Part shown: positions 1 to 8,679 of the stretch, piece by piece
Layout: each line of letters opens with the position of its first letter
How positions within the stretch are numbered: the first letter of the stretch is position 1
From: Pantoea agglomerans NBRC 102470
Lineage (GTDB): Bacteria > Pseudomonadota > Gammaproteobacteria > Enterobacterales > Enterobacteriaceae
DNA: 64,000 bases
Assembly (NCBI RefSeq): GCF_001598475.1
Contig: NZ_BCZA01000001.1
Location: 682,001-746,000, forward strand
Reading direction: 5' to 3'
Program-made: the position numbers and the translations under genes
Notes under the pieces: generated by a model
The model's input: only the letters and a program-made list of their open reading frames with translations
Databases searched by the model: none
Told to the model about the DNA's origin: nothing

Positions 1-1
1 T

Positions 2-124
2 AAAACCGATCGTGCGTTTGATACCCGCGACAAGTGCGAGCAGAGCCTCAATCTCAACGCCTACTGGGAGCCCAACACCCTGCGTTGTCTGGATCGCCGT
101 TCCGGTCGCCCGGTAGCGCCGTAA
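2..124 (+). CDS. ynfB: YnfB (UPF0482/DUF1283), C-terminal part only
   Basis: This is the last 40 codons of a gene cut by the window edge, ending at TAA 122-124. The visible part reads [20 protein letters not shown] followed by [11 protein letters not shown], which closely matches the C-terminus of E. coli YnfB as I remember it. YnfB is a small exported protein of unknown function. The two cysteines (in DKCEQ and LRCLD) are kept and could form a disulfide in the periplasm. It lies 44 bp before a DUF1161 gene on the same strand. Identity is fairly sure; the function is unknown. Confidence 0.85.
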   Translation, partial: KTDRAFDTRDKCEQSLNLNAYWEPNTLRCLDRRSGRPVAP

Positions 125-168
125 ATTTGAGCTATAGTAATGACGACGACTAACATAAGGAAGACGTG

Positions 169-465
169 ATGAAGCTACAGAGGGTTTTGTTAAGCGCGGC
201 GTTATTTGCTCTGCCGCTAATGGCGCAGGCATCCTGTGAATCGGTAAAAACCGAAATCAGCCAGAAAATTATTCAGAACGGTGTGCCTGAGTCGGGTTTT
301 AGTCTCGACATCGTCGCCAACGATCAGGTTGATCAGGCGGGTGGCCAGGTCGTCGGACATTGTGAGAACGACACACAAAAAATTGTTTATAAGCGCTCAG
401 GCAGTGACAACGAAGCCAGCGTACCTGCCAGTGCCGGCAGTTCGCAGGACTCATCTGCCCAGTAG
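169..465 (+). CDS. DUF1161 small exported protein
   Basis: A 98-residue protein of the DUF1161 (YnfD-like) family. The N-terminus MKLQRVLLSAALFALPLMAQA is a clear Sec signal peptide with cleavage expected after AQA, followed by a mature domain with two cysteines (SCESV, GHCEN) that probably form a disulfide. The last 25 residues are Ser/Ala/Gln-rich and look disordered. The ATG at 169 is chosen over the GTG at 166 because AAGGA at 157-161 gives a 7-nt spacing. It follows ynfB on the same strand, as DUF1161 genes do in the E. coli ynf region. The biochemical function is unknown. Confidence 0.8.
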   Translation: MKLQRVLLSAALFALPLMAQASCESVKTEISQKIIQNGVPESGFSLDIVANDQVDQAGGQVVGHCENDTQKIVYKRSGSDNEASVPASAGSSQDSSAQ

Positions 466-477
466 TTCTGTTCAAAT

Positions 478-500
478 CAGGGCGACATCCTGTCGCCCTG
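478..500. terminator. Bidirectional hairpin between converging genes
   Basis: CAGGGCGAC and GTCGCCCTG form a perfect 9-bp stem with loop ATCCT. It lies between the DUF1161 gene and the converging MFS gene. There is no strong T-tract, so termination is inferred from stem strength and position. Confidence 0.6.
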
Positions 501-504
501 CCTG

Positions 505-1971
505 TTAGTCCGCCTGTTCCGGTCGCTGACGCGGCATCATCCATGCCACACCCACCGCAAACAGCGCAATCACCAGTGCCACAACGAACACCCAGTGCAG
601 TGAGGCGGCAATGGCTGCTGTCATCTGCTGCAGGGTTTCCGGATGTAACTGCTGACGGCTGGGTTCGGACATAATCTTCTGCACCGGATCCTCGACCTGC
701 GGCAAACGCCACTGCAGATTGAGATTCAGCACCGCGCCCATGATCGCCGTCCCTACCGCCGACCCGATCATCCGGCTGAACATAATTGAAGCGGTACAGA
801 TGCCGCGAATCTGGTAATCCGCCTGGTTTTGTACTGAAACCAGGAACGTGGTGCTGGTCATCCCCATGCCGGTACCGATCAGAAACGCCGTAAAGCCCGC
901 CTGATAGAGTGAGCTTGTGGGCTGTAAAAACAGCAGCAAGGCACTGCCGGTCACCAGCAACAGCGCCCCAAGCTGGGCGGTGAAGCGGTAGGAGGTGTGC
1001 AGCATCAGTCTGCCGCTGAGGGTGCTGGCCAGCGGCCAGCCAATCGACATCATCGCCAGCACACTGCCCGCCTGTAACGGTGAACCGCCGCTGATCCCCT
1101 GAATCCAGGTGGGCAGAAAAGCGCTGATGCCCATCATGGCCGCCCCGATGATGAGGTTGCCCGCATTGCCCGCCACGATAAGCCGGCTGCGCCAGATTAT
1201 CAGCGGAAACAGCGGTGCCGCTGAATGCAGCTCGTGGCGTCTGAGCTGCCAGCCAGCGAACAGTGAGAAGAGCAGAAACGGCACCAGCCAGACGCCCAGC
1301 TGTTCCGCCTGCAACAGCGCAATCAGCAAGGCCGTCACGCAGAGCATCAGCCAGCCGCTGCCCGCCAGGTTCAGCGGCTGCGATTTCTCCTCCTTCTGGT
1401 GCGACGGTAGCCAGCGCCACAGCATCAGCATGCTGATCAGGCCGATAGGCAGATTGACCCAGAAAATCACCGACCAGCTAAAGTGCTGTACCAGCCACGC
1501 GCCGGTCAGCGGCCCCACTATCGCCGCTACACCCCAGACGCTGGAGAGCCAGCCCTGCACGCTGGCGCGTTCGCGCGGCGAATAGATATCCGCCACGATG
1601 GTGGAGCTGAGCGGCATGATCGCCCCCGCCCCCAGGCCCTGAAACGCCCGGAACAGGATCAGCCAGGTCATGGTATGGGCAAAGCCACACAGCACCGACC
1701 CCACCAGGAAAATCGACGTGCCGACAAAAAACATCGTTTTGCGACCCACCATATCCGCCAGCCGCCCATAGAGCGGCACGCTGACAGCCTGGGTCAGCAG
1801 ATAGATCGAGAAGACCCAGCCAAACTGCGAAAAACCGCCGAGATCAGCAATGATGGTGGGCATCGCGGTGGCCACAATAGTGACTTCAATGGCCGCCATA
1901 AACATCGCCAGCATGCAGGCGATCAAGATCCAGTGGCGATGTCCGGTCCGGATTTGTGCGCTTTCAGTCAT
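505..1971 (-). CDS. MFS multidrug-type exporter, DHA2 (14-TM, EmrB/QacA) family
   Basis: A 488-residue integral inner-membrane protein with the MFS signature GRLADMVGRKTMF between helices 2 and 3 and the antiporter motif region IVGPLTGAWLV in helix 5. Length and helix count suit the 14-TM DHA2 group, whose members export drugs or metabolites by proton antiport. The start at 1971 is preceded by AAGGAACCC on the minus strand. No membrane-fusion partner (EmrA-like) or regulator is adjacent, so it may work alone. The substrate cannot be predicted from sequence. It converges with the DUF1161 gene and diverges from the osmoprotectant operon. Confidence 0.85.
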   Translation of the reverse strand: MTESAQIRTGHRHWILIACMLAMFMAAIEVTIVATAMPTIIADLGGFSQFGWVFSIYLLTQAVSVPLYGRLADMVGRKTMFFVGTSIFLVGSVLCGFAHTMTWLILFRAFQGLGAGAIMPLSSTIVADIYSPRERASVQGWLSSVWGVAAIVGPLTGAWLVQHFSWSVIFWVNLPIGLISMLMLWRWLPSHQKEEKSQPLNLAGSGWLMLCVTALLIALLQAEQLGVWLVPFLLFSLFAGWQLRRHELHSAAPLFPLIIWRSRLIVAGNAGNLIIGAAMMGISAFLPTWIQGISGGSPLQAGSVLAMMSIGWPLASTLSGRLMLHTSYRFTAQLGALLLVTGSALLLFLQPTSSLYQAGFTAFLIGTGMGMTSTTFLVSVQNQADYQIRGICTASIMFSRMIGSAVGTAIMGAVLNLNLQWRLPQVEDPVQKIMSEPSRQQLHPETLQQMTAAIAASLHWVFVVALVIALFAVGVAWMMPRQRPEQAD

Positions 1972-2363
1972 AGGGTTCCTTTTTTAATCTGCAAGGCTAG
2001 CTGAAAAACAGACAATGCAGTTTCCCGCGCGTGCGCATTTTCTGCGCCCTCTGTGACAGTGTCACCAGAAGTCGATGAAAATTTTTTATTGTCGCATTAG
2101 CCCAGCGGCTACGCGGCTTTAACACCATTTTAACCTGTTTCTATCTCTCTGATTTGTGGCTTAAAAGCTGGCTTGTGCAATAAAGGGCTGCTATAGCATT
2201 ACACCATCTTATTCAGTATTCACTGAAAAAGAGTGGGTAAACAGTCATTTTATCTACATTTTATCGCAGTTTCGGTATTGGGCGCGGCGGCATTTTTTGC
2301 CGTACCTGTCGGGCTGTTTATGGTTGTTATAACAATTGAGATCGTAATCAGGGAGATTCTCCT
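1972..2363. other. Divergent intergenic region, MFS exporter and osmoprotectant operon
   Basis: About 390 bp without a convincing gene. It must carry the promoters for the MFS gene (leftward) and the ABC operon (rightward). A CTATAGC sequence near 2190 resembles a stationary-phase -10 element, but no other strong motif supports it. A hydrophobic reading frame from 2233 overlaps the permease start out of frame and is not accepted as a gene. Confidence 0.5.
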
Positions 2364-3080
2364 ATGCAAAATGCTTCACTGGCCCGACGCGCCGGTCTGG
2401 CACTGCTTGCAGTGGTCGCGGTGATCGCGGTGCTGATCTGGGGCCTTGGCTGGGATCAGCTGGTCGCACGTAAAGTCGATCTGCTTTATCTCGGGCAACA
2501 ACACCTCTTCTTAGTCTTCTGGTCAATGCTGTTCGCTTTGCTGGTCGGTATCCCCAGCGGCATCCTGCTAAGTCGCCCGTTTGCACGTCGCTGGGCAGAG
2601 TACGTGATGCAGATTTTCAATGTCGGTAACACCCTGCCACCACTGGCGGTACTGGCTCTGGCGATGGTTATTATCGGGATTGGCGACCGTCCGGCGCTGA
2701 TTGCGCTGTTTCTGGCTTCGCTGCTGCCTATCGTCCGCAACACCTTCTCTGGTCTGAGCGCAGTTCCCCCGTCGCTGATTGAGGCGGCCAACGGCATCGG
2801 CATGACCAAATGGCAGCGTCTGCGTCAGGTAGAGCTGCCGAATGCCTTGCCGGTCATCCTCTCTGGCGTGCGCATCGCCACCGCCATCAATGTCGGCACC
2901 GCCCCACTGGCGTTCCTGATTGGCGCCAGCAGCTTTGGCGAGCTGATCTTCCCGGGCATCTATCTGAATGACTTTCCGACGCTGATACTCGGCGCCGTCG
3001 CCACTGCACTGGTGGCACTGGTACTGGATATGATGCTGGCCGCGCTGGGCCGCTTTCTGAGTCCGCACGCTGCGGCCTGA
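2364..3080 (+). CDS. Osmoprotectant ABC transporter permease 1 (OsmU/OpuC family)
   Basis: A 238-residue inner-membrane permease with about six helices and the ABC coupling loop [20 protein letters not shown]. It resembles the OsmW/OsmY, YehW/YehY and OpuCB/OpuCD permeases, which import glycine betaine, choline, carnitine or related compatible solutes. It is the first gene of four on the same strand (permease, binding protein, permease, ATPase), with 17 bp to the next gene. The ATG at 2364 has GGGAGATT upstream. Two different permease genes in one operon imply a heterodimeric channel. The exact substrate cannot be read from sequence. Confidence 0.87.
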   Translation: MQNASLARRAGLALLAVVAVIAVLIWGLGWDQLVARKVDLLYLGQQHLFLVFWSMLFALLVGIPSGILLSRPFARRWAEYVMQIFNVGNTLPPLAVLALAMVIIGIGDRPALIALFLASLLPIVRNTFSGLSAVPPSLIEAANGIGMTKWQRLRQVELPNALPVILSGVRIATAINVGTAPLAFLIGASSFGELIFPGIYLNDFPTLILGAVATALVALVLDMMLAALGRFLSPHAAA

Positions 3081-3097
3081 CCACAAGGAGCTTTGCA

Positions 3098-4009
3098 ATG
3101 CTAACGCGTTGGATTAAGAAAAGCGTTGTCGCGCTGACCGCGACACTGCTGTTAAGCCAGACGGCACAGGCTGCTGCACCGCTGGTGATGGCGACCAAAA
3201 GTTTTACCGAGCAGCATATCCTGTCAGCAATGACGGTGCTCTGGCTGCAGAAGAAAGGCTTCGAGGTGGTGCCTAAACGCAATATCGCCACCACCATTGG
3301 CCGTAATGCGCTGCTGAATAAGCAGATTGATATGGTCTGGGAATATACCGGCACCTCGCTGATCATCTTTAACCATATCAACCAGCCGATGTCTTCACAG
3401 CAGGCGTATGAGACGGTGAAAAAGCTGGATGCCAGACTGGGGCTGGTCTGGCTTAACCCGGCACCAATGAACAACACCTATGCCTTTGCCATGACCCGTG
3501 AACGGGCCGAAAAAGAGGGCATCAGCACCATGTCGCAGCTGGTTGCGAAGATTGAGCAGGTGCGTAAAACCGATCCGGATCATAACTGGCGACTGGGTCT
3601 GGACCTGGAGTTCTCGGGTCGTTCAGACGGCATGAAGCCGCTGCAGAAAACCTACAACCTGACGCTGGATCGCCCGCAGATCCGCCAGATGGATCCGGGC
3701 CTCGTCTATAACGCGATACGCGACGGATTCGTGGATGCCGGTCTGATCTACACCACCGATGGCCGGGTTAAGGGCTTCGACATGAAAGTACTGGAGGATG
3801 ATAAGCACTTCTTCCCAAGCTACAACGTGACGCCGGTTGTGCGTCAGGATGTGCTGGCGAGTCATCCGGGGCTGGATACCGCGCTTAATCAGCTTTCTGC
3901 GCAGATCACCGATGAGGCGATAACGGAGCTGAACAAGCGGGTCGATATCGATCATCAGTCACCGGAAACCGTGGCGCGTGATTTCCTTAAATCCAAAAAC
4001 ATGCTGTAA
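3098..4009 (+). CDS. Osmoprotectant ABC transporter substrate-binding protein (OsmX/OsmF-like)
   Basis: A 303-residue periplasmic binding protein. Residues 1-26 are a signal peptide with cleavage expected after AQA. The mature part belongs to the glycine-betaine-binding OpuAC/OsmF group: it begins with the typical [10 protein letters not shown] segment, has DMVWEYTGT near residue 80, and ends with the [15 protein letters not shown] and DFLKSK region typical of OsmF-type proteins. It sits between the two permease genes. AAGGAGCT precedes the ATG. The cognate solute is unproven. Confidence 0.88.
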   Translation: MLTRWIKKSVVALTATLLLSQTAQAAAPLVMATKSFTEQHILSAMTVLWLQKKGFEVVPKRNIATTIGRNALLNKQIDMVWEYTGTSLIIFNHINQPMSSQQAYETVKKLDARLGLVWLNPAPMNNTYAFAMTRERAEKEGISTMSQLVAKIEQVRKTDPDHNWRLGLDLEFSGRSDGMKPLQKTYNLTLDRPQIRQMDPGLVYNAIRDGFVDAGLIYTTDGRVKGFDMKVLEDDKHFFPSYNVTPVVRQDVLASHPGLDTALNQLSAQITDEAITELNKRVDIDHQSPETVARDFLKSKNML

Positions 4010-4018
4010 GGAGGCACT

Positions 4019-4666
4019 GTGGATACCCTTCACTACATCATGGATAACTGGAGCACCCTGCTCACCCTGAGCTGGCAGCACAGCTGGCTGGTGCTGGTCG
4101 CGGTCGGACTGGCAATTGTGATTGGCGTGCCGCTTGGCATTCTGATCGTGCGTGTAAGATGGCTGGCAACGCCGATTCTCGGTATCGCCACCGTAGTGCT
4201 GACTATTCCCACCATTGCGCTGTTTGGTCTGATGATCCCGCTGTTTTCACTCATCGGTCAGGGCATTGGCGCGCTGCCGGCGATTACCGCCGTATTCCTC
4301 TACTCGCTGCTGCCGATTGTGCGCAACACCCACACCGCGCTGGAGAATCTGCCGGACGGCCTGCGTGAGGCGGGTCGTGGTATCGGCATGACATTCTGGC
4401 AGCGCCTGCGCTGGGTTGAAATCCCGATGGCGCTGCCGGTGATCTTCGGTGGCATCCGTACCGCCGTGGTAATGAACGTTGGCGTCATGGCGATTGCCGC
4501 CGTGATTGGCGCGGGCGGTCTGGGCCAGCTGCTGCTGGATGGTATCAGCGGCAGTGATATTCGTATGTTAATTGCCGGGGCATTGATGATCTGTCTGCTG
4601 GCTATTTTTCTTGACTGGCTGCTGCACCGTTTGCAGCAGGCGCTGACTCCAAAGGGGATTCGATAA
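4019..4666 (+). CDS. Osmoprotectant ABC transporter permease 2
   Basis: A 215-residue permease with about six membrane helices and the coupling loop REAGRGIGMTFWQRLRWVEIP. It is the second channel subunit of the operon. The start is GTG 4019, fixed by an ideal AAGGAGG at 4009-4015 that overlaps the end of the binding-protein gene. Its stop codon overlaps the ATG of the ATPase gene by one base (TAATG), which indicates translational coupling. Confidence 0.87.
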   Translation: MDTLHYIMDNWSTLLTLSWQHSWLVLVAVGLAIVIGVPLGILIVRVRWLATPILGIATVVLTIPTIALFGLMIPLFSLIGQGIGALPAITAVFLYSLLPIVRNTHTALENLPDGLREAGRGIGMTFWQRLRWVEIPMALPVIFGGIRTAVVMNVGVMAIAAVIGAGGLGQLLLDGISGSDIRMLIAGALMICLLAIFLDWLLHRLQQALTPKGIR

Positions 4667-5802
4667 TGATTACGCTGGAAAACCTGACGAAAACCTTTAC
4701 CCAGAAAAACGGCACGACCAATAAAGCCGTCGATAACGTCAGCCTGCACGTGCCAGCCGGTGAGATGTGCGTGCTGCTGGGACCCTCGGGCTGCGGGAAA
4801 ACCACCACGCTGAAGATGATTAACCGCCTGATTCCCGCCACCAGTGGCCGAATCCTGATTAATGGCGAAGATACCAGTACGCAGGACACCACCACCCTGC
4901 GTCGCAACATTGGCTATGTTATCCAGCAGATTGGTCTGTTCCCCAACATGACCATCGAAGAGAACATTACCGTCGTGCCACGCATGCTGGGCTGGAACAA
5001 AAAGCAGTGCCACGAGCGGGCTACCGAGCTGATGAGCATGGTTGCGCTGGATCCCACCAAATTCCTGCATCGCTATCCGCGAGAGATGTCCGGCGGTCAG
5101 CAGCAGCGTATCGGGGTGATTCGTGCCCTGGCGGCGGATCCACCGGTGCTGCTGATGGATGAGCCGTTTGGCGCCGTTGACCCAATTAACCGCGAAGTGA
5201 TCCAGAATGAGTTTCTCGACATGCAGCGTCAGCTGAAAAAAACCGTAATGCTGGTGAGCCACGATATTGACGAGGCGCTGAAGCTCGGCGATCGCATTGC
5301 GGTATTTGGTCAGGGTAAAATCGTGCAGTGCGCCAGCCCGGATGAACTGCTGGCGACCCCTGCCAATGAGTTCGTCGGCTCGTTTGTGGGTCAGGACCGT
5401 ACGCTTAAGCGCCTGTTACTGGTGCAGGCGGGCGACGTGACCGACCAGCAGCCGACGATCACCGTCCGCCGCTCTACACCGCTGGAAGAAGCCTTTGGCA
5501 CCATGGATGAGAACGATATGCGGTCGATTACCGTGGTCGATGAGGATGGCAAACCGCTGGGCTTCGTGAAGCGTCGCGAGGCGCGTAACGTCAGTGGCCG
5601 CTGTGAAGAGCGACTGCACACCTTTAAGGTCACCGGTAAAGCGGAAGAGAACCTGCGCGTGGTGCTATCAAAACTCTATGAGCACAACACGGTCTGGATG
5701 CCGATTGTCGATGAAGAGGGTCGCTACAGCGGTGAGATTTCGCAGGATTATATTGCGGATTACCTCAGTTCCGGTCGTACCCGCCGTCGTCTGAATCCAT
5801 AA
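4666..5802 (+). CDS. Osmoprotectant ABC transporter ATPase with CBS domains (OsmV/OpuCA-like)
   Basis: A 378-residue cytoplasmic ATPase. The Walker A motif GPSGCGKT is at residues 39-46, the signature is MSGGQQQRIG, and Walker B is VLLMDEPFGAVDP. After about residue 250 there is a pair of CBS repeats (RSITVVDEDGKPLGFV and VWMPIVDEEGRYSGEI). In OpuA/OpuC-type importers such domains sense ionic strength or cyclic dinucleotides and gate transport, so activity may respond to osmotic stress. It is the last gene of the operon. Confidence 0.9.
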   Translation: MITLENLTKTFTQKNGTTNKAVDNVSLHVPAGEMCVLLGPSGCGKTTTLKMINRLIPATSGRILINGEDTSTQDTTTLRRNIGYVIQQIGLFPNMTIEENITVVPRMLGWNKKQCHERATELMSMVALDPTKFLHRYPREMSGGQQQRIGVIRALAADPPVLLMDEPFGAVDPINREVIQNEFLDMQRQLKKTVMLVSHDIDEALKLGDRIAVFGQGKIVQCASPDELLATPANEFVGSFVGQDRTLKRLLLVQAGDVTDQQPTITVRRSTPLEEAFGTMDENDMRSITVVDEDGKPLGFVKRREARNVSGRCEERLHTFKVTGKAEENLRVVLSKLYEHNTVWMPIVDEEGRYSGEISQDYIADYLSSGRTRRRLNP

Positions 5803-5905
5803 TTTCGTCACCTAAATGGGTCTTACCGGCCCATTAAAACAGCAGATATAAGCAGATATACCCAAGCCTGGGTAAATCAGACAGCAACAAACAAGCTTAA
5901 CGCGC

Positions 5906-6087
5906 AGGGAACCGGGTCAGAGGAGGAAAGCGTCCCGCGCCATGGACAAAAACGCCGGGAGCGTTTTTGAACAACGCAACGCGTTGGCCCGGTACGGGCG
6001 CACCTCAGGGATGAGGTGCGTAATTGCGCGGGCCGAGCGTGCCACGGATGGCGGCTTTTGCGACTTTCCGATCTGACCCTGTTCCCT
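5906..6087 (+). repeat. Interspersed palindromic repeat, copy A (182 bp)
   Basis: First of three copies of a palindromic repeat. The ends are 16-bp inverted repeats, AGGGAACCGGGTCAGA and TCTGACCCTGTTCCCT (15/16 complementary). Internal stem-loops, in order, are AAAAACGC/GCGTTTTT, CAACGC/GCGTTG and CGCACCTCA/TGAGGTGCG (perfect, loop GGGA), followed by GCCA/TGGC. The other copies are at 22295-22445 and, inverted, at 30101-30285. No coding frame is evident. It lies between two converging genes. It is not ERIC, BOX or an ordinary REP as I know them. Confidence 0.85.
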
Positions 6088-6155
6088 TCGCAGACTCCAT
6101 CTTAAAGCCAGTTAAGTCACGGCCTGTCCTGTCTGTCAATTCAGGTAGTAGCTCA

Positions 6156-6257
6156 GGGAGCATACGCCTGTAGCAAAGACGCAAAAGATGCCATCCATGG
6201 CATGCTCAGCGCGGCCCATCCCTGGTCCGCGATGCTTTGATACAGGCATATGCTCCC
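6156..6257. repeat. 102-bp cruciform element related to the interspersed repeat
   Basis: 23-bp inverted arms at 6156-6178 and 6235-6257 match at 21 of 23 positions and start and end with GGGAGCAT and ATGCTCCC. The 56-nt interior holds two further dyads (ATGCCAT/ATGGCAT and an imperfect GCGGCCCA/TGGTCCGC). The interior stretch GCCATCCATGGCATGCTC is shared, inverted, with the right part of the repeat at 30101-30285. It is therefore probably a relative of that family lying 68 bp from copy A. Confidence 0.75.
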
Positions 6258-6273
6258 ATCGCTTTGGATTTTT

Positions 6274-6301
6274 GAGCCGTATGTGAGAGATACATCGGCT
6301 C
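6274..6301 (+). terminator. Putative terminator hairpin
   Basis: GAGCCG and CGGCTC pair around an AT-rich stretch and are followed by TTCTGCTTTTT. The position between the osmoprotectant operon and the converging permease suits termination of rightward transcripts. The lower stem is good, the upper part imperfect. Confidence 0.4.
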
Positions 6302-6310
6302 TTCTGCTTT

Positions 6311-7687
6311 TTAGCTCTCCGTCAGCGTTTCCGCCTCCACCTCTTCCACCACAGGCGCCTCGTCCGGCAGCACCATGTTCAGCACAATCGCCAGAATGCC
6401 GCCGGTCGTCACCGCATGACCAAACAGACTGTTAATCAGCGGCGGGAACTGCTTCAGCACATCCGGCACCGCCTCCACGCCCAGACCAATACCAAAAGCG
6501 ATCGCCACAATCAGCATCTCGCGGCGACCCAGCGGCGTCTGGGTCATCACCCGGATGCCCGCAGCAACCACGCTGCCAAACATCACGATTGTCGCCCCGC
6601 CCAGCACCGGCGGCGGGATCTGCTGCAACAGGGAGCCAATAAAGGGAAACAGCCCCAGCAGCGCCAGCATGATTCCCAGCAGCATACCGACGTAACGGCT
6701 GGCGACGCCGGTCATCTGGATAACGCCATTGTTCTGCGCAAACGTGGTGTTGGGAAAGGCGGAGAAGACCGCTGCCAGCACACAGCTCAGGCCGTCGGCG
6801 ACAATGCCACCCTGCAACCGCTGCTGAAAAGGTTTGCCGGTGATCGGCTGCTGTGAAATCAGGCAGTTAGCGGTAAGGTCACCGACGGCTTCAATTACCG
6901 CGATCACTGACACCAGCGCGATCGGCAGGAAAATGGTCCAGTCAAAGGCAAAACCAAACCGGAAGAACGCGGGCAGCACCAGCCAGTTGCTCTCCGGCGC
7001 AACATTAAGTTGCAGATGACCGGTCAAGGCCGCGGCAACGCATCCCACCGCGATTCCGGCCACCACCGCCACCAGCCGCGCCCAGCGATTTCGCGAGCGG
7101 TTCAGCGCCACGATCACCAGCAACGTCAGCGCCCCCAGCGCCAGATTTCCCGGCGATCCAAAATCTGTGGCGTTGTGCCCGCCCGCCCAGTCGGTAATGC
7201 TGACTTTTATCAGGCTGATGCCAATCAGGGTGATCACCGTGCCGGTCACCACCGGCGTCAGAACTTTGCGCAGCGAGCCAACGCAGCGGCTGATCAGAAT
7301 CGGAATCAACGCCGCCACCAGGTTACAGCCAAACAGCATCGCCATAATCTCTTCCGGCGAACCACCGCGCCCTTTCACCATCAGACCACCCGAGAGGATC
7401 ACCCCCAGAAACGCGAAGCTGGTGCCCTGCAGACAGATCATGCCCGCCCCGATGCCATAAAAGCGTCTGGCCTGCATAAACGTGCCTAAGCCGGAAACGA
7501 ACAATGACATGCTGATCAGATAAGGAATATAGGCCTGCAACCCCAGAACGGAGCCAATAATCAGCGGCGGCGTGATGATTCCCACCACGCTGGCCAGCAG
7601 ATGTTGCAGTGCGGCGAAAAACGCCGGGGCGGGGCCGATGCGGGCTTCAAGCCCATATAACAAACCTTTCTCGTGCGAGTGCGACAT
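6311..7687 (-). CDS. NCS2-family purine (xanthine-type) permease
   Basis: A 458-residue membrane protein of the nucleobase:cation symporter-2 family, resembling E. coli XanP and XanQ. The family signature QNNGVIQMTGVASRYVG is intact, as is the helix-1 region QHLLASVVGIITPPLI. There are about 14 membrane segments and a short acidic tail (EEVEAETLTES). It should import xanthine or a related purine with protons. Near relatives also carry urate or uracil, so the substrate is not certain. No purine enzyme is adjacent. The start ATG 7687 is followed by a short soluble head, as usual for the family. Confidence 0.85.
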   Translation of the reverse strand: MSHSHEKGLLYGLEARIGPAPAFFAALQHLLASVVGIITPPLIIGSVLGLQAYIPYLISMSLFVSGLGTFMQARRFYGIGAGMICLQGTSFAFLGVILSGGLMVKGRGGSPEEIMAMLFGCNLVAALIPILISRCVGSLRKVLTPVVTGTVITLIGISLIKVSITDWAGGHNATDFGSPGNLALGALTLLVIVALNRSRNRWARLVAVVAGIAVGCVAAALTGHLQLNVAPESNWLVLPAFFRFGFAFDWTIFLPIALVSVIAVIEAVGDLTANCLISQQPITGKPFQQRLQGGIVADGLSCVLAAVFSAFPNTTFAQNNGVIQMTGVASRYVGMLLGIMLALLGLFPFIGSLLQQIPPPVLGGATIVMFGSVVAAGIRVMTQTPLGRREMLIVAIAFGIGLGVEAVPDVLKQFPPLINSLFGHAVTTGGILAIVLNMVLPDEAPVVEEVEAETLTES

Positions 7688-7867
7688 GATGGGGCTCCAG
7701 CTCAGTGTGATAAGCGGAGTTAATGCATTTTCTGCGCCATGACGCCACGATTTCGCGATATCCGAGCCAGGTCTTTCAATTCTAAATGGAAATAGTTAAA
7801 GACAGCCGACAACAAGCCTGAAACTTTAGGCTCATTGCCGACTCAGATGACTTAGTTTGTTTCATAA

Positions 7868-8566
7868 TCAGGCGATCTTTGCACTCACAGCGTGCAGATT
7901 GTTCTGCTCCAGCAGAGAAATATCGATGTAAGGCGTCAAATCACGCTGTTCTGCACGCGGCAGATAAGGCAGCTCGCCCAGCAGCGGCGCACTAATTTTT
8001 TCACGCAGAATCTCAATAATATCGCTGTACTGCGCCAGTCCCGGATTGATGCGATTGGCCACCCAGCCCACCAGTGGCAGTCCATCCTGCGCTATCGCTT
8101 CTGCTGTTAACAGGGCGTGACTGATACAGCCCGACTGGATACCGACCACCAGCACCACCGGCAGCTGCTGCTCAACGACCCAGCAGGAGAGCGGACGTCC
8201 ATCGTTCATCAGGCTGCGCCAGCCGCCGGTGCCCTCCACGACCACGCGATCGGCCTGCTGCGTCAGGCTGCTTAAGCCCTGTGTCAGCAATGCGTAATCA
8301 ATGATCTGGCTCGGATGGGTGCAGATCTCCTCTTCCTGAAAGGCCAGCGGATTGATCGCCTGATAGGGTAAATCGATAGATGAAGCGCTTTGCAGAACCT
8401 GTGCATCTTTGTTACGCAGGCCGTCGGCGGTTTTGACCGCGCAGCGCGCGACGGGCTTGTACCCGACGGCACTGAGCCTGGCCTGGATAAAACTTTGTAA
8501 CAGGGCGCGTGACACCACCGTTTTGCCCACTGCGGTGTCAGTGCCGGTAACAAATAGTCTGTTCAC
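7868..8566 (-). CDS. bioD: Dethiobiotin synthase, BioD2/YnfK type
   Basis: A 232-residue ATP-dependent carboxylase-like enzyme that forms the ureido ring of dethiobiotin from 7,8-diaminopelargonate and CO2. The P-loop GTDTAVGKT is at residues 8-16; the segments VVVEGTGGWRSLMND and GWVANRINPGLA match E. coli YnfK (the second BioD) rather than BioD1. As in E. coli, it lies just downstream of mlc on the same strand. No other biotin gene is nearby, so the main bio operon is presumably elsewhere and this may be a duplicate enzyme. I infer the function from the family. Confidence 0.88.
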   Translation of the reverse strand: MNRLFVTGTDTAVGKTVVSRALLQSFIQARLSAVGYKPVARCAVKTADGLRNKDAQVLQSASSIDLPYQAINPLAFQEEEICTHPSQIIDYALLTQGLSSLTQQADRVVVEGTGGWRSLMNDGRPLSCWVVEQQLPVVLVVGIQSGCISHALLTAEAIAQDGLPLVGWVANRINPGLAQYSDIIEILREKISAPLLGELPYLPRAEQRDLTPYIDISLLEQNNLHAVSAKIA

Positions 8567-8679
8567 TCAACTTCTCCTCTCGAACCGTTGCGGTTAATCG
8601 GTGATTAACCTTGCTGCGAACCGGCATTTTAAGGAATGGAGGATGAGAACAGATTGCGTTAGCGCAAGATTAGGCCCGC

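Noticed and set aside
299..1420. A 373-codon frame on the minus strand inside the MFS exporter and DUF1161 region
   Set aside because: It lies in another frame of the MFS gene, is rich in Gly, Arg and His as such shadows are, and has no family resemblance.
2233..2424. A 63-residue hydrophobic reading frame overlapping the first permease gene
   Set aside because: It overlaps the well-supported start of the permease out of frame, has no convincing RBS, and its second half is the shadow of a real gene.
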